Positions 13,514-25,059 of a stretch of DNA of 64,000 bases are shown piece after piece. The notes below the pieces were generated by a model. It was not told where the DNA came from and searched no databases. It worked only from the letters and a program-made list of their open reading frames with translations. The DNA lies in assembly GCA_020091685.1 (NCBI GenBank), contig CM034600.1:12034219-12098218 (forward strand), written 5' to 3'. How positions within the stretch are numbered: the stretch's first letter is position 1; every line of letters begins with the position of its first letter. The stretch is from Lutjanus erythropterus. Taxonomy: Eukaryota; Chordata; Actinopteri; Lutjaniformes; Lutjanidae. Made by a program: the position numbers and the translations under genes.

Positions 13514-13937
13514 AGGTGGTGTGCTTTAAATGCACTGTCAAGGAAAACTTCACAAGTGTTGATAGCCAAGTGTGAATGAAACTTCCTGCTCTGTTCAGGT
13601 TTCAGTGAAACCATTGTACTGATCCCTATCAGACAGACCAGTCACACAGATACCGTTCAGGCTTTCAGGCTTTAAACTGGTTCTCATTGCCAGAGTGAAA
13701 AAACATGAGCAGGCAAAAGATAGCATTTTGTTCAAGGTCACGAGTTTATTTATATGCTGTGTCTTGATGGGCTTTAAAAGCTCTCTCAGCAGAAGCAGTC
13801 AAAGACCTCTATGTTAAGACAAGGAAAAACACCCAAAATCCTGAAAACATCGAGAAAAAAAGTGGATAAATGCTTATGAGAAGTAAGTAAGAGAGAGATT
13901 CACCTTCCTTGAAGGGGTGAAGTCACAATAGCAGCCG

Positions 13938-14262
13938 TTAAAGGACCAGTTTGTAGGATTTAGCGGCGTCTAGCAGGGAGCTGACAGATTGGAAACACCT
14001 TCTCTCACCCTCCCCTTCCAAGCATGTAGGAGGACCTGCGATGTCCATGTCTAGTTTGTTTCTAGTGTTTGGTTTGTCCATTCTGGGTTGCTGTAGGAAC
14101 ATGGTGATGAAACATGGCAACTTCAGTGGAAGAGGACTTGCGCCCTCTGTAGATATAAAGAGCTCATTCTAAGGTAACAAAAACTCAACTATTCTTATTT
14201 TCAGGGGATTATACACTAATGAAAACATAGTTATGAATATTATATTCCATTTCTTCACATGG
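13938..14262 (+). mobile_element. AAAGGACCAGT-family inverted-repeat element (copy A, 3'-truncated)
   Basis: Begins TTAAAGGACCAGTTTGTAGG and continues through CACCCTCCCCTTCC, GTTTGGTTTGTCCATTCTGG, CCCTCTGTAGATATAAAGAG and ATTATACACTAATGAAAACA. The same ordered blocks occur at 15861-16420 and, reversed, in the complete copy at 47054-47402. This copy lacks the terminal CTAAATCC...CCTTT end. It is a short non-coding element of MITE type; I recognise it as common in percomorph fishes but cannot name the superfamily from the sequence. Confidence 0.75.
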
Positions 14263-14305
14263 AAATTATTCAGTTGAATAATGTAGAGGATGTAGTATAG
14301 ATGGA

Positions 14306-14460
14306 ATATAGTGATAACTTACATTTTGCCAAAAATACACTACACTGCTTTTTAAAGTCCTCTCTACATACAGTATATCTAATGAGTCTGGACAGACATG
14401 TAAACTGCAACTTGACTGGCTGGCGAAGGCATACGAACATGAGGCGTTAAGTTCAGTTTC
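14306..14460 (+). repeat. Dispersed repeat, partner copy at 28908-29070
   Basis: Shares ATAGTGA, TTTTGCCAAAAA, TCTGGACA, GTAAACTGCA and TTGACTGG then GGAGGCATAC-type blocks, in the same order and spacing, with 28908-29070. The two copies are in the same orientation in different mgll introns. Not assigned to a named family. Confidence 0.6.
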
Positions 14461-15025
14461 AGTTGATAAAATTAACGAAACCTGTTCATGTTTCAGTATT
14501 TCCAACAGCATGTTCACTTTGACCAGAAAATGTGAGATGGCTCATAAAGAAGGATTAGAAAAAAAGAGTCATATCACAAAGTGTTGGTTTGACAGTAAAT
14601 ACTGATTATGTAATGGCAGTCTCTTTTCTCATACTTTCCTCCACCGAATTGCTCTTGTTGATGATCTGTTGTTGTACTGGGCAGGTCTTAGATACAGCAG
14701 GAATGTGTGAGCTGATGTGACTGTGCAGCAGAGCCTCGCTGTAAAAGAGCAGCAGCAGAGTGTGTTCAGTAAACTCTTCTACAGACAAACAGCAGAGACA
14801 CACACAGTGGACAAGAAGACAAAGAAATCAAGCCTCAGCTGTACGTGTGGGAATATTTACAGAGGTAGACATCTCAATAAAGAGCTGCCAGAGATAATAA
14901 AATGTAGAGAGAACGATGGGGATGACTGAGGCTGCTCACACAGGAGCAGTTTGTTCACTCACTGGCAGTAAAATGTCACACTGAACTGGAACAAGTCCCT
15001 GAAGACACTCGCTTTTCATCTATCA

Positions 15026-15027
<2 letters not shown>

Positions 15028-15105
<78 letters not shown>
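15028..15105. repeat. (CA)39 microsatellite
   Basis: 78 bp of uninterrupted CA, the longest perfect dinucleotide tract in the window. Confidence 0.97.
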
Positions 15106-15106
<1 letters not shown>

Positions 15107-15860
15107 CAGCAGCTCCTGATTGAGTTCAGCAGTCAAGATCTATCACTTATTCTTCCCCAGTCACACTTTCTTCTCTCTCACATGCATTTCTTTCTAATTT
15201 TAGGACATTTAGGTCTTTTTCATTCACAGCCTGCACAGACTGGAGGTTTCTTCCATCTGACAGACACCACATCTGTTTACCAGAGAACAACCTCCAAATG
15301 ATTAACTAACAAACATTTAACAGCAAAATACAAACTCATGGCTTACACACATGAATCATTTTGCTTTTTGTAGAATGTGGTTGCAGAAACATATGCATGT
15401 CACTTGTAAAAGAGACACACTGCAACAGCTGTGACCTGATCTTATCAGGCAGTGGTGAAATAATCAGAATGGATTGTTTGTGAGCAGGAGACAGGAACAG
15501 CCTAATGTTGTTTGGTGATGCTCAGATCATATTTGCCTTCTCATTACTTAATGGAAAAATAATGGAATTTTGACAGTTAATTAGATTAGTGCAGGCAACG
15601 TTTCTGAATTCATCAGTTAGTGCAAAGATGGTTTTTCCTACAACTTTGGCTGGATTCAAGTATCCTCCCAAGACGACATTATCAACAAAGCATATTTGTT
15701 CTTAGTTTTTTTTTTTTTTGATTATTTATTTCAGACTTTAAAAGGTCAGCAAAAAGGTAAAAGAGGTAAAATCCACACAATACAAAACAACCATTATATA
15801 GACTCAGTACTCAACATATCATTAAACACAGATTCTTAGAGCAGTGCTGCTTCAACTTTT

Positions 15861-16420
15861 AAAGGACCAGTGTGTGGGATTTAGCGGCATCTAGTGATGA
15901 GCTTGCAGATTGCAAACTCCTTGTGTCACCCTCCCCTTCCGAGCACGCTGGTGAGCCTTCGGTGGCCGCAAAACTTGCACAAAACTAGACCCAGTGTTTG
16001 ATTTGTACATTCTGGGCTGGGATCACAGTTTGTGCTTATTATGTCACCAATTACTACGAGCTGAAAGAAGTAAAACAGACTGGTTTCAGCTCCACTTCTA
16101 CATTAATTTATGATATTTACTAGATTAATTATTAGAAGGTATGTCAGCTCATGATTATTAAAATACCCTCTGGCCCTGGTGCTCTTTAGAGTAAACAGAC
16201 CAAAACCAAACTCCTTTCTAATTTTATAGTAGGGCCATCTTTTTTCACATTGGACACGTTACCCCTGTCCCTAGGCGTGTTGTAGAAACCCTGCAGGTCC
16301 TCTGTAGATATAAATAGAAACAAAAACACATCTATTCCTATTGCAGCTGATTAAACACTAATGAAAACATGCTTATGAGTATTCTATTACATTTCTGCCA
16401 TATTCTCCCCATAAATCTCC
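15861..16420 (+). mobile_element. AAAGGACCAGT-family inverted-repeat element (copy B, interrupted)
   Basis: Starts AAAGGACCAGTGTGTGGGAT and carries the same blocks as copy A: CACCCTCCCCTTCC, CAGTGTTTGATTTGTACATT, TCCTCTGTAGATATAAA and ACACTAATGAAAACAT. The middle, about 16020-16230, is not found in copy A and looks like a secondary insertion or diverged sequence. The 3' terminus is lost. Confidence 0.7.
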
Positions 16421-17454
16421 ATCAATCTTTCAATGAATTAGTTACCTAAAGTAAATTAATTAACAAAAACTTTATCATTGATTCCTTTAAGTAATTTATT
16501 AAGCAAAACTACCAAACAGTCTGGTTTCAGCTTGTCAAATGTTAGGATTTGCAGCTTATTTTAGTAACACTACTTCAAGTTCTCCTATTTAGCAGTATAA
16601 AAACATTTAATGATTGTTTTTTAAAACACTGGAGTTATAGTTAAATGCACCTATAAGAACATTTTAAAATGTCTGAAGTCTTTATAGATGTACAGTATTA
16701 GTCAATAAAAACAGATTTTATATTATTACAACTGTTTTACTGTAATTCATTCAGACAAATACATTAATGAACACTTATATCAGCTTATAAATGCCTTATA
16801 GTCTGTTATAAACTATTTATTCCATATTTAAATATTGCCTAATGGCTCACTTGGATGTATTTCTCAAGCACAATTGATCTTATTCCTGCAGCAGATAAGA
16901 TGACTGGGTTTTCAAAATTACAACATTGATCTTTTTTTCCTGGCACTTTTACCTCTGGCTTTGTATTGTAATCAATTAAATCATTTCAGAGAAAATCACA
17001 AAATACATTCACATCAGGATGGCTTTTTGCCTGCGGCAGCTCTTCCAATACATACAGCAGTGGATCTGTGTCCTGCATGTGTGTGTGCGTGTGTGTGTGT
17101 GTGTACTCCTGTGACCGTGCATGTGAGTGTTTGATGGAGTGTAATAACAAAAGATGTAGACTCAGTGGAGTATGAGGTCATTGATCTGACATGCGCAGGG
17201 ATATAGTGTGAATTGATCTGAAGTTTGCAGTACTCCATCACTTACTGCTGCTGTTATTGGACATTGATCTCCACGCTGTGTCGATCGCCTCAGTATCGAT
17301 GAGGAGAAAAGCGTGAAGACGTCCTTTAATGTACGGCACACGGTATGTTTATAAATACACATGCACACACTTACGGATTACGGAGCGAGAGCAGGAAGGT
17401 GTGAGCTGCACATGTTGCGAATGTTTAGGAGCTCACTGGTGTTATTGGTTCAGT

Positions 17455-17470
17455 GGTTGCCACGGCAACC
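17455..17470. promoter_or_regulatory. Palindromic X-box (RFX-type) motif
   Basis: GGTTGCC-AC-GGCAACC is a perfect 7-bp inverted repeat with a 2-bp spacer and fits the RFX X-box consensus GTNRCC-N(0-3)-RGYAAC exactly. It is intronic in mgll. RFX factors regulate ciliary and MHC class II genes. Binding here is only inferred from the motif. Confidence 0.4.
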
Positions 17471-17544
17471 TGCCTCACCTCTCAGCCACTGCTGCAGAAA
17501 GCTGAGGAGAGCACACACACCATATATGAATGCATACACACATA

Positions 17545-17790
17545 CATATTCATATATCTCTCCTCCTCTCCAGCTGTCAGTCACATTTCTATCTCCTCTT
17601 CTTGTCTTCCTCCCATCTTGTCCTGTCTTCCCCTCTGTTTTCTCTTAACTTCACTCATTCATCCTTTCTCTTCACTCTACTTTTGTCTTCTTTCCACTTC
17701 CTCATGCTCTTTCCTCTTCTTTCAGGTTTTTCTTCTTTCTTCCCCCTTCTTTCTTCACATCCATTTCCTCTTCTTCTCATCCTCATCCAG
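17545..17790. repeat. Polypyrimidine tract
   Basis: About 250 bp that is overwhelmingly C and T on the + strand (TCTCCTCCTCTCC, CTTCTTTCTTCCCCC and so on). Several overlapping open frames rich in Ser, Leu and Phe are by-products of this composition and are not genes. Confidence 0.8.
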
Positions 17791-18195
17791 GTGTACATGC
17801 CAGTTCTCTTGTTCAGTCACTCCTCAATCTGTTCTTGACCTGCAAATTGTTTTGGTCCAGCATTACAAAGGCCAATCCAATGCTCTTATTTCTGCTCTGT
17901 GGACAATTCACCCGAAATCCCAGTGCGTCAGATACTGCAGAATATAGTTTACAGTGAAATAAATTCACATAATTTACACTTTATCTGAAGAAAGGAAAAG
18001 ACACAAGTGAAAGAAAAAACATGGATGAAATTTAACGTGTGGTAGGAAGTTTATTTTTGGGCATAAATAACCTTTCATTATGTTGTTACGTTACTGTTAC
18101 TCAAGTAGACTTCTGTATGTCATCTTTGCGCTGTTTTCAGGCTTGAGCAAATCTAGCCCATCATAGGAGACTTAGTTAGGAGATATAGGAGAAAT

Positions 18196-18315
18196 AGTTG
18201 ATTGTTGAGTCTCATTTCCAGCTCATCAAATACATTTTATATACATACGAGTTAGTGGCTCAGATATGGCGGCGTCAGTATTTGAGGACCTGCAAATGAG
18301 ACTCAACAATCAACT
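18196..18315. repeat. Perfect 22-bp inverted repeat with 76-nt loop
   Basis: The arm at 18196-18217 begins AGTTGATTGTTGAGTCTC, and 18294-18315 is its exact reverse complement. The outer flanks (GGAGAAATAG and ATTTCTCC) also partly pair. The wording resembles the TATAGTTGATAGAAAG end of the element at 19821-20180, so it may be a foldback relic of that family. Confidence 0.75.
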
Positions 18316-18384
18316 GTAGTTGATAGAAAGATTTATATTTCTCCAAAATCGCTAATTGCACCGTGAAGGAAATTGGAATGTACC

Positions 18385-18665
18385 CCAGAGTCCTCCTCCT
18401 CATATTTTATCCTCTTTACACTCACTTTCATTTTCTCACCCACTCCCTTCTTCCTTCCCTCATTTCTTCCTTATTCTCTTTTGCAATCTCTACCTTAAAT
18501 CCTTACTCTTATCCCGCACCTCTCTTTTCTCTCCCCCATCTTCTTTCTTTTTTTTACATCCATTTCCTCTTTGCTATTTCAATCCTCCTCGTCCTCTCTG
18601 CTGTCTCTCCATCCCCCCCCCCCCCCGAGCTCCTTCCTGTTTTTTCCCTTCACGTCTCCTCAGCT
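18385..18665. repeat. Second polypyrimidine tract
   Basis: About 280 bp, almost all C and T, ending in a C homopolymer near 18613-18627. It resembles the tract at 17545-17790 about 0.8 kb upstream in the same intron. Confidence 0.8.
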
Positions 18666-19670
18666 TATAAAAGAAGAGGATGGATCAATGTTCGGAAATC
18701 ACCACAACTGGGGGAGAATGTCCTCAAAGCAGAGAATATCTTACAAAAAGAACAAAGACATAACAGTGTTTGTGTAACACAGCCAAATACTGGAAATAAT
18801 GAAAAGCTAAAAATACTTTTTATATCCATCTGGAGTGTTGAACCTTGTCTTTAGGAGAGCTGTTCTAAGAAAGTGTCTTATTCTTCTATTATATTTTTAG
18901 TTAATATTGTCAACCAGCCTTTAAAAGACTTAAAAACAACTAATAATGGTGTAAAATATCTTAAAATGTATTCCTTTGCAAGAAATTATTTCTTAAAGAA
19001 ATAAGGTATTCATATGTCATATATGTGTCTGCGTCTTTTTTGTCTTTGTGTTGTTTTTTTATTCTCTCTCTCAACTATGAGTCATAGTCTATATGACAGT
19101 CTCAAATAGTCTGTTAAGTAAGTGATGGCTGTGAGTCAAGGAAAGCCTTGAATAACCTTTCCTCTTTGCCTCTCTTGCAACAGAAATTGTTTGTTTCCTT
19201 TGAAGGTATTAAAAAGGTCTTAAGGTCTTATCATAACTTTACACATTTTGCAAATTTGGGATGCACTGATTGTGAAATTCTGGGCCAAAACTGATGATAT
19301 TTTTTATGTTTTTTTTTTGTTGTTGTTGTTGATACTTATTCCCCCTTTTGTGCCCGAGAAACAAAGAAATCTTCATAATAAAAAACGTCCATTACTCTCG
19401 GGGCTGCGTGGCTTCTTCTCTGAAACAGCAGCTACCTGCAGTTGTCACAGTCCGCTCATTTTGTGAGCGCAAATTGGTGCAACACAACAAATAAACATCA
19501 GCCACTGCCAGCGGTGAATGTCATCTTATTTGCTGATAGGCCAACTGGAGTCAACAGGGTGAATAACAGCTGATACTGTGGTTCACCCAATAAATCAGTG
19601 AATCCTTGTTTCAAATATCTTGCAGCAGTACCAGTTTCCTCACACCGGTCTTCTCTTTTTCCCTCCACAG

Positions 19671-19807
19671 TTGGCCATGGTCAGAGTGAGGGCGACAGGA
19701 TGAACATCAAAGACTTCCAGGTTTACATCAGAGACTCCCTGCAGCACATTGACCTGATGAAGTCCCGCCATCCTGACCTGCCTGTCTTCATTGTGGGTCA
19801 CTCCATG
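19671..19807 (+). CDS. mgll: mgll coding exon (human residues ~78-123): nucleophile elbow
   Basis: The exon completes the split Val codon and encodes [20 protein letters not shown], then [19 protein letters not shown] and IVGHSM. The GHS of the GxSxG nucleophile elbow is here (Ser equivalent to human Ser122), and the two following glycines are in the next exon, so the motif GHSM|GG is split by an intron. The exon is 137 bp, acceptor CCACAG at 19665-19670, donor GTAGGA at 19808, phase 1 before and 0 after. The reading frame joins both neighbours without adjustment. Differences from human MGLL (for example [10 protein letters not shown] for the human VVSDFHVFVR) are as expected for a fish orthologue. 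Confidence 0.96.
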
Positions 19808-19820
19808 GTAGGACATCTTC

Positions 19821-20180
19821 TAGGGCTGCAAACAACTTACTCTTCACTGTCGATTAATAATCCTTTCACAATCTTATCACTTGAAAAATAGGTCAAAAAA
19901 TGTGGAGCACACTGTAACAATTGTTTTCATTATCCATTAATCCGTTGTTTGGTTTATAAAATGTCAGAAAATTGTAAAAGAAGTCAAGATAAAATCCTCA
20001 AATATCTTGTTTTGTCCACAACCCAAAGATATTCAGTTTACTGTCAGAGAGGAATAAAGAAACTAAAAAATATTCACATACAAGCTGGAATCAGAGAATT
20101 TGGACATTTCCTAATTAGAAAATGACTCAGACCCATTAATCAATTATCAAACTCAACCATCAACTATAGTTTATAGAAAG
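19821..20180 (+). mobile_element. MITE-type element with TAGGGCTGCAA end
   Basis: Starts TAGGGCTGCAAACAACTTA and includes TTTTCATTATCCATTAATCC, TATAAAATGTCAGAAAATTG, TTTTGTCCACAACCCAAAGA, TATTCAGTTTACTGTCAGAG and GCTGGAATCAGAGAATTTGG, in the order I remember for a very common teleost non-autonomous DNA element. The expected mirror-image end (TTGCAGCCCTA) is missing. The start lies only 13 bp from the exon donor site at 19808. Confidence 0.7.
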
Positions 20181-21244
20181 ATATATTTATTTTATTTTAA
20201 TCACATTATTCTTTTTCAAAATGTTGCTCTGGGGACAGTGCAAATCTGGCTGTTGCTGAGGTTTGTTTGCCTGTTTTGTTTGGTGCGAAATTACATAATT
20301 TTGTTTCAGAGCTGCTTGTACAGCGTGCTCGATGCAGAGAGAGAGAGAGAGGGACAGCTGCATCAAATTGAGGGGCGAACCCTGTTCAAGCACAGGAATG
20401 AAAAGTAGCGAGATCAGTGTTAAGAGGTTTTCGGCGACACTGTGACATTCAAGTGAAAGAAATGGCAAATGCTCTTCTTTCAGTATGAAGTGGTTTTATG
20501 TCCCAAAATAGTCAGCCATGAAAAACCAGAGTGCATGGTGTTCTGTTCAGAACTGAATGAACTCTGGATTAAATGACACTAGAACAACAATAGAATTATT
20601 GAAATATTCTTATTATTATTATTGCTGCCACTTTCAAGAAGGGACTTTATAATGCAGTAAAATATTTTACACCTTGTTTTTATTTGGTTTGCCTCGCAGC
20701 AGATACATTATTTCTGTATGACGGACAAATGCCTCCTTTCATCTGTAAGCAGGAGAAAGGGTTGCTACGCTGGCTCTTCTCTGAAAACTGCGGCGTACCT
20801 TTTACACAGTGACACAGATTGTGCCCAGCCGGCAGCTGCTGCTGTTGGTCACTGAAAACCTCCAACAGAGCAGTTCAGGTTCAGCGACCTGCTCAAGCTC
20901 AAGGGCAACGTGGCTGTGTTTGTTGACGGAGAGGAAAGAGTGTGCTGTCTGATGTAACGTCATGTTCTGCTGACTTTCTATATACGTGACTGCGTGTTAT
21001 TTTTCACCTTTAGCCTCAATGTTTCTGAACATGTCAGAGTTAAGTACTAAAATATGTTAAATACAGCGCTAGGTGTCCTAATTCTTTCTCTGTTTAAATA
21101 TTTTCTTTAATATCAGGCTGCAACTAAGCATTATTTTCATTATCCAGAATCCATTGATTATTTTTTAAATCATTATCAGGTTAGGCGAGGCTTGTTCGCT
21201 TTAGAGTTGCATAAGGAGATCAGTTTCACTCTTGTATCTTTCTG

Positions 21245-21535
21245 ATAAATATGAAGCTACAGCCAGCAGTTGTTTCGTTCAGCTTAGCTCAAAGACTGGA
21301 AAAAAGCTTGCTTGGCTCGCAGTGTGTTAATTGGCGAGCTTAAGACATGCTGGAAAGTGGATTTTGTTGCAGTTGCACAGTGGTAGGCTAGCTGTTTCCT
21401 TCAATTTCCTGTCTTTATGCTAAGCTTAGCTAATAGGCTGCTGGCTTTATAATTTAAATTTATAATTTATGTACAGATATGATTTTTGTTTCCTTTTGCT
21501 TCCAGTGTTTATGCTAAGCTAAGCTAGTCACCTCC
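21245..21535 (+). repeat. Dispersed repeat with TTATGCTAAGCTAAGCTA blocks
   Basis: Contains ATGAAGCTACAGCCAGCAG, TTAGCTCAAAGACTGGAAA, GGCTAGCTGTTTCCTTCAA, and twice TTTATGCTAAGCT near 21415 and 21510. I recognise this arrangement as a common fish interspersed repeat, here decayed. Class not decided. Confidence 0.5.
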
Positions 21536-22599
21536 ATACTGTCTTATTTAGTTGCACTGCACTGTTTTCTACAGAGAACAGGATTTAATATAAAGCATGC
21601 AAAACAGTTGCAAATGCAAAAACAAATTAAATAAATTATGCATTTCCTATTTGCTTGAGCCTCTCTTTAAATGCTTTGCAGCTTTTATTAGTCCCGAGTT
21701 CAAGTCAAACCGGGTTTGTTTTTTGTTTTTGTTTTTTTTTGAGTTAGGATTATGCTCAATTCAATGCAGACAGCTTCAAAAAGGCTTTAAAGGATCTTGA
21801 AAGTGGTTTTATGAAATCGACAGAGACACAGTCGAACCAGGATTCTCATTGAGAAAAACTGCATAATGCCTGGACTCAAAAGCATCAAGACGGGCCAGGC
21901 AACTATTTTTAACTGATCAGATGATTCAGTTTTTCACAAAGCTGCATTCAACATTTCTGCCTTTCACTGTTGAGCTCTGTGACCCACTAACTCTGAGTAC
22001 AGCTTACCGACCACAAACAGTAGTGATGAGTTACATAATGAACGATCGCTGTCAGTGTTTTGTAGGTCGAGTCAGTGTGCATGTCCATGAACTTGTTTCT
22101 GTTGAATGAACAAGCTGCTCAGATCCTTTATTCATACAGAACGCCTGCATGTATGCAGCTTTATCTGCAGTGCAACATCTCTAACTTCACTGTCACAAAA
22201 CAAGACGTTCTTTTGAACAGAGTGCAGGCGGCACCACCTGTGTAAGTCAGGAACATTTCAGGCCAAACAGAAATACATAGTTTTTAGTGTTGTAGTTCAC
22301 AGCTGGAGGACTGTTTCAAGCAGTGAACACAGAGGATGAATACAAATTCATCATGAGACGTGTGGAGCCTTGTTATCTTGCAGCACAGCAGTGACTCAGA
22401 GGGCATGCTGGAAAAAGGCTTTTTACGGCAGATATGACAAGCTCTGTGGAGAAATAAGATCTGCATTGTTTGAAATATTGTTTTTCTCTATTTTTGCTCG
22501 TAAAGGAAAATTTGGCAGCAAGCACACTTGAAGTACAGAAAGCTCTGTTAGAGACACTGAGTGTTTAATATTGTAACTTGTGTGTTTATGAAGCCAGCT

Positions 22600-22900
22600 G
22601 GCAATTGTATGTTCTCAGACCGTTCTCAGAACATCCCCACTGGTGTAAAGGACGTCACCTTGTAATGTCCCGGAACATTCCTGGATAGTTATGATGTGGC
22701 GTTCTTTAAAGGGTAGTAGGATGTTATTTGGTAGAATTTCTGAGACATTCACAACATTTGGGAATTAGGAAACGTTGGCCATAGGACATTCCCTCTATGT
22801 CTCTACATTACATTCCCAAAGCATTTACAGAACTTTTAGTGACATTACAGGAACCTTTATGGGACCGACCTATAATGTTCTTTTTGGCCCTGTTTAGGTC
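22600..22900. repeat. Repeat-like region with ACATTCC / GGAAC motifs
   Basis: The motif ACATTCC (with relatives GGAACATTCC, ACATTCCC and AACATCCCC) recurs several times between 22600 and 22900, together with CAGGAACC and TGGGACC. It looks like an internally repetitive, decayed interspersed element. I cannot define ends. Confidence 0.35.
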
Positions 22901-23164
22901 CTTCCATCAGAAGCTTCATGGGACCTGAAAATTGGTTTTCCAGTTTCATTCCATCTTTCTCCATCAACACTTAATGTTACTATTATGTAATTGTAATTTC
23001 TTGAAATGGCAGGTAGGCAGATGTAAAGAATTCTATATTCAAAAAAAATGTTTGAATGTGACCATATTGGTCCCCCCAAAGTCGTATAGGAAACTTAAAA
23101 CTGCAGCACTTTTATAACTAGAGGAAGACTTTGTGGAACATCCCCGATATTCTGTAAAGCATAG

Positions 23165-23225
23165 GTCTTCAACAGGGGGTCTGTGACCCCTAAAGGGTCC
23201 TCAGAGTTATGGCGGGGGAGCGGAC
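23165..23225 (+). mobile_element. hAT-like fragment (GGGGGTCTGTGACCCCTAAAG)
   Basis: GTCTTCAACAGGGGGTCTGT followed by GACCCCTAAAGGGTCC is the end of a common fish hAT-like non-autonomous element as I remember it. The body is not recognisable beyond about 60 bp. Confidence 0.4.
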
Positions 23226-24059
23226 CCTTTCCATGCTACATCTACTGCTGACTTTGATTAGTGTTAACTAGAAAACACCCCAAAAGTGTTCATTATGTAC
23301 ATGTGCTAACTGTATATATATGTAGTAGGGGTCTCTGCTGTGTGTCTCTATCAGCTATGGCCTGAAAAAGGACATTCTGTTTACAGAAACTCAAGTAAAA
23401 AAGTTCAAACTAGAAGACAGTTTTACCAACCACCAAACTATTTTTATATAAAAATCTCAAATCAAACCTGCTGACAGGGTGGTGTATTGTGGTGGAAGCA
23501 CCCTTTATTAATGACTTTTAACTATTATAGTTTCAAACCTGATGGCTCATAACATTAGGAACCCATTAGATTTTATGAATTTTGCATCTGCAGAATTGAT
23601 GGTTTCTTAGAAAATGAGAAAACTATTTGTGCTTAATGGATTTTCCACCTTGTTTAATGGTTTAAGACAATCCAGAGCCGTCTTCAACAGTGTTTTTTTT
23701 TCTTACTACCCAAATATTATTTTCCTCTCCGGAGCCTTTAGGCTGTGTGTTATACATCAAACTGTCCTCCCTTCAACACAATAGCTTCTCTTTGTAAATT
23801 AGCTCATATTTAACAACATCAGTTGGGCTTTTAGATGCTTTAAACAACACTCCATTTAATTCATGACTCTGTTTTGGCCAACCTTTTATGGCTCCTGCTT
23901 TAGCGGGCAGCAGTACTGTATTTATATAAATACTGAGGCTGCGTTCAAAACAATCCGAGGTTCGAAGAGCACATACGCAAATAGTTTTGTGTAAACTGTG
24001 GGATCCCAGATGGAGGCTGAGCGCCTGTTTAGACATCCGAGTCTGTAAATATTAAGGCA

Positions 24060-24395
24060 GAGCTGACCGGAGTCACAGTTTCTCATCCCCTCTTCCCTCT
24101 CTCCTCTCTCTGTTCTGTCTTACCTTCTGTTCATCCTTCCATCTGTGTCATTTCTTCTTCAGTCTGTATCATGTAAGCCAGTCCACCTGTCTTCCCATCA
24201 TCTGCTTTCATTTCCTGTCATCTCTTTCCTCCACGGCACCAGTTCCAGGGTTCCTGGTTTCTTCTTTTCATTTGTTTGGCCTTAATTAAATTTTCTCATT
24301 TTCTTTTTTTCTCTTCATTTTTGTTCTTCCTGTCTTTTTTTTTTTTATCATTGCTTTTGTTCCTTTTCATCTCCTCTCCTCTGCTCTCCTTTTCT
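24060..24395. repeat. Pyrimidine-rich region
   Basis: C/T-rich for over 300 bp on the + strand, with T homopolymers near 24338. It is less pure than the tracts at 17545 and 18385. No gene signal. Confidence 0.5.
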
Positions 24396-25059
24396 TCGTA
24401 ACAAACCTGAAGTTTGGGAAACCCAACCCAAATGAAATGTTATTTCACTGTGTTTTTACAGGCCTCATTTCCCAGCTTCCCAGTGTTTTGACCCCTCATC
24501 CTGTTTCTGTTAGCCTGTTCCTCTGCTCTTGCGTTTGTATGAATCTCTGTTTAACGCAGCCCGGATGACGTAAAAAACTACCAACACAATGGAAACCACC
24601 TGTGGATTCTACAGTATGTCCTGAGATGTCATCCTATGAAAACATCCTGAGGTGCACTTAGCAGAGTCCAACCACAGCATGATGTCCCACTCCTCACATA
24701 TCACCTGCACCACTGCTAGTAGCTGTTTTTTTTTTTGACAAAAAATGTGAATATTTGATGTTGAATATTGGATTATTCATTCCTTTCTTTCATATAGACC
24801 ATGAAGCAATGCTTTATTGATTTTCAAGGTTTCAGCAGGATGTTGAACATGTCAGCGAGATTCAGATATTTACTAAACAAACCAAGTTAGCCCCCCAGGA
24901 AACATCTGTAGTGTTGGCAGCTGTCTGTTTAGATGTCCATCTGGAAGAATAATCCCATCTTCATTCAGGCCCACCTTGGGTTGATTTGATCATTTGAATC
25001 CTCAGCTTTCTCAGGGCAGCCCTCTTTATTATTTTCAGCTATTTTCAGTGGCTAATATA

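Larger units (their letters stand above)
11929..19670 (+). other. mgll: mgll intron, 7.7 kb, repeat-rich
   Basis: Bounded by GTGAGT at 11929 and CCACAG at 19665-19670, phase 1. It holds a tRNA-derived SINE, two copies of an AAAGGACCAGT inverted-repeat element, a 78-bp CA tract, long pyrimidine-rich tracts and a palindromic X-box motif, each listed separately. I find no further coding exon in it. Confidence 0.9.

Noticed and set aside
17453..17947. 164-codon open frame on + strand and overlapping frames
   Set aside because: The frame follows from a polypyrimidine tract; it is a run of Ser, Leu, Phe and Pro without domain character.
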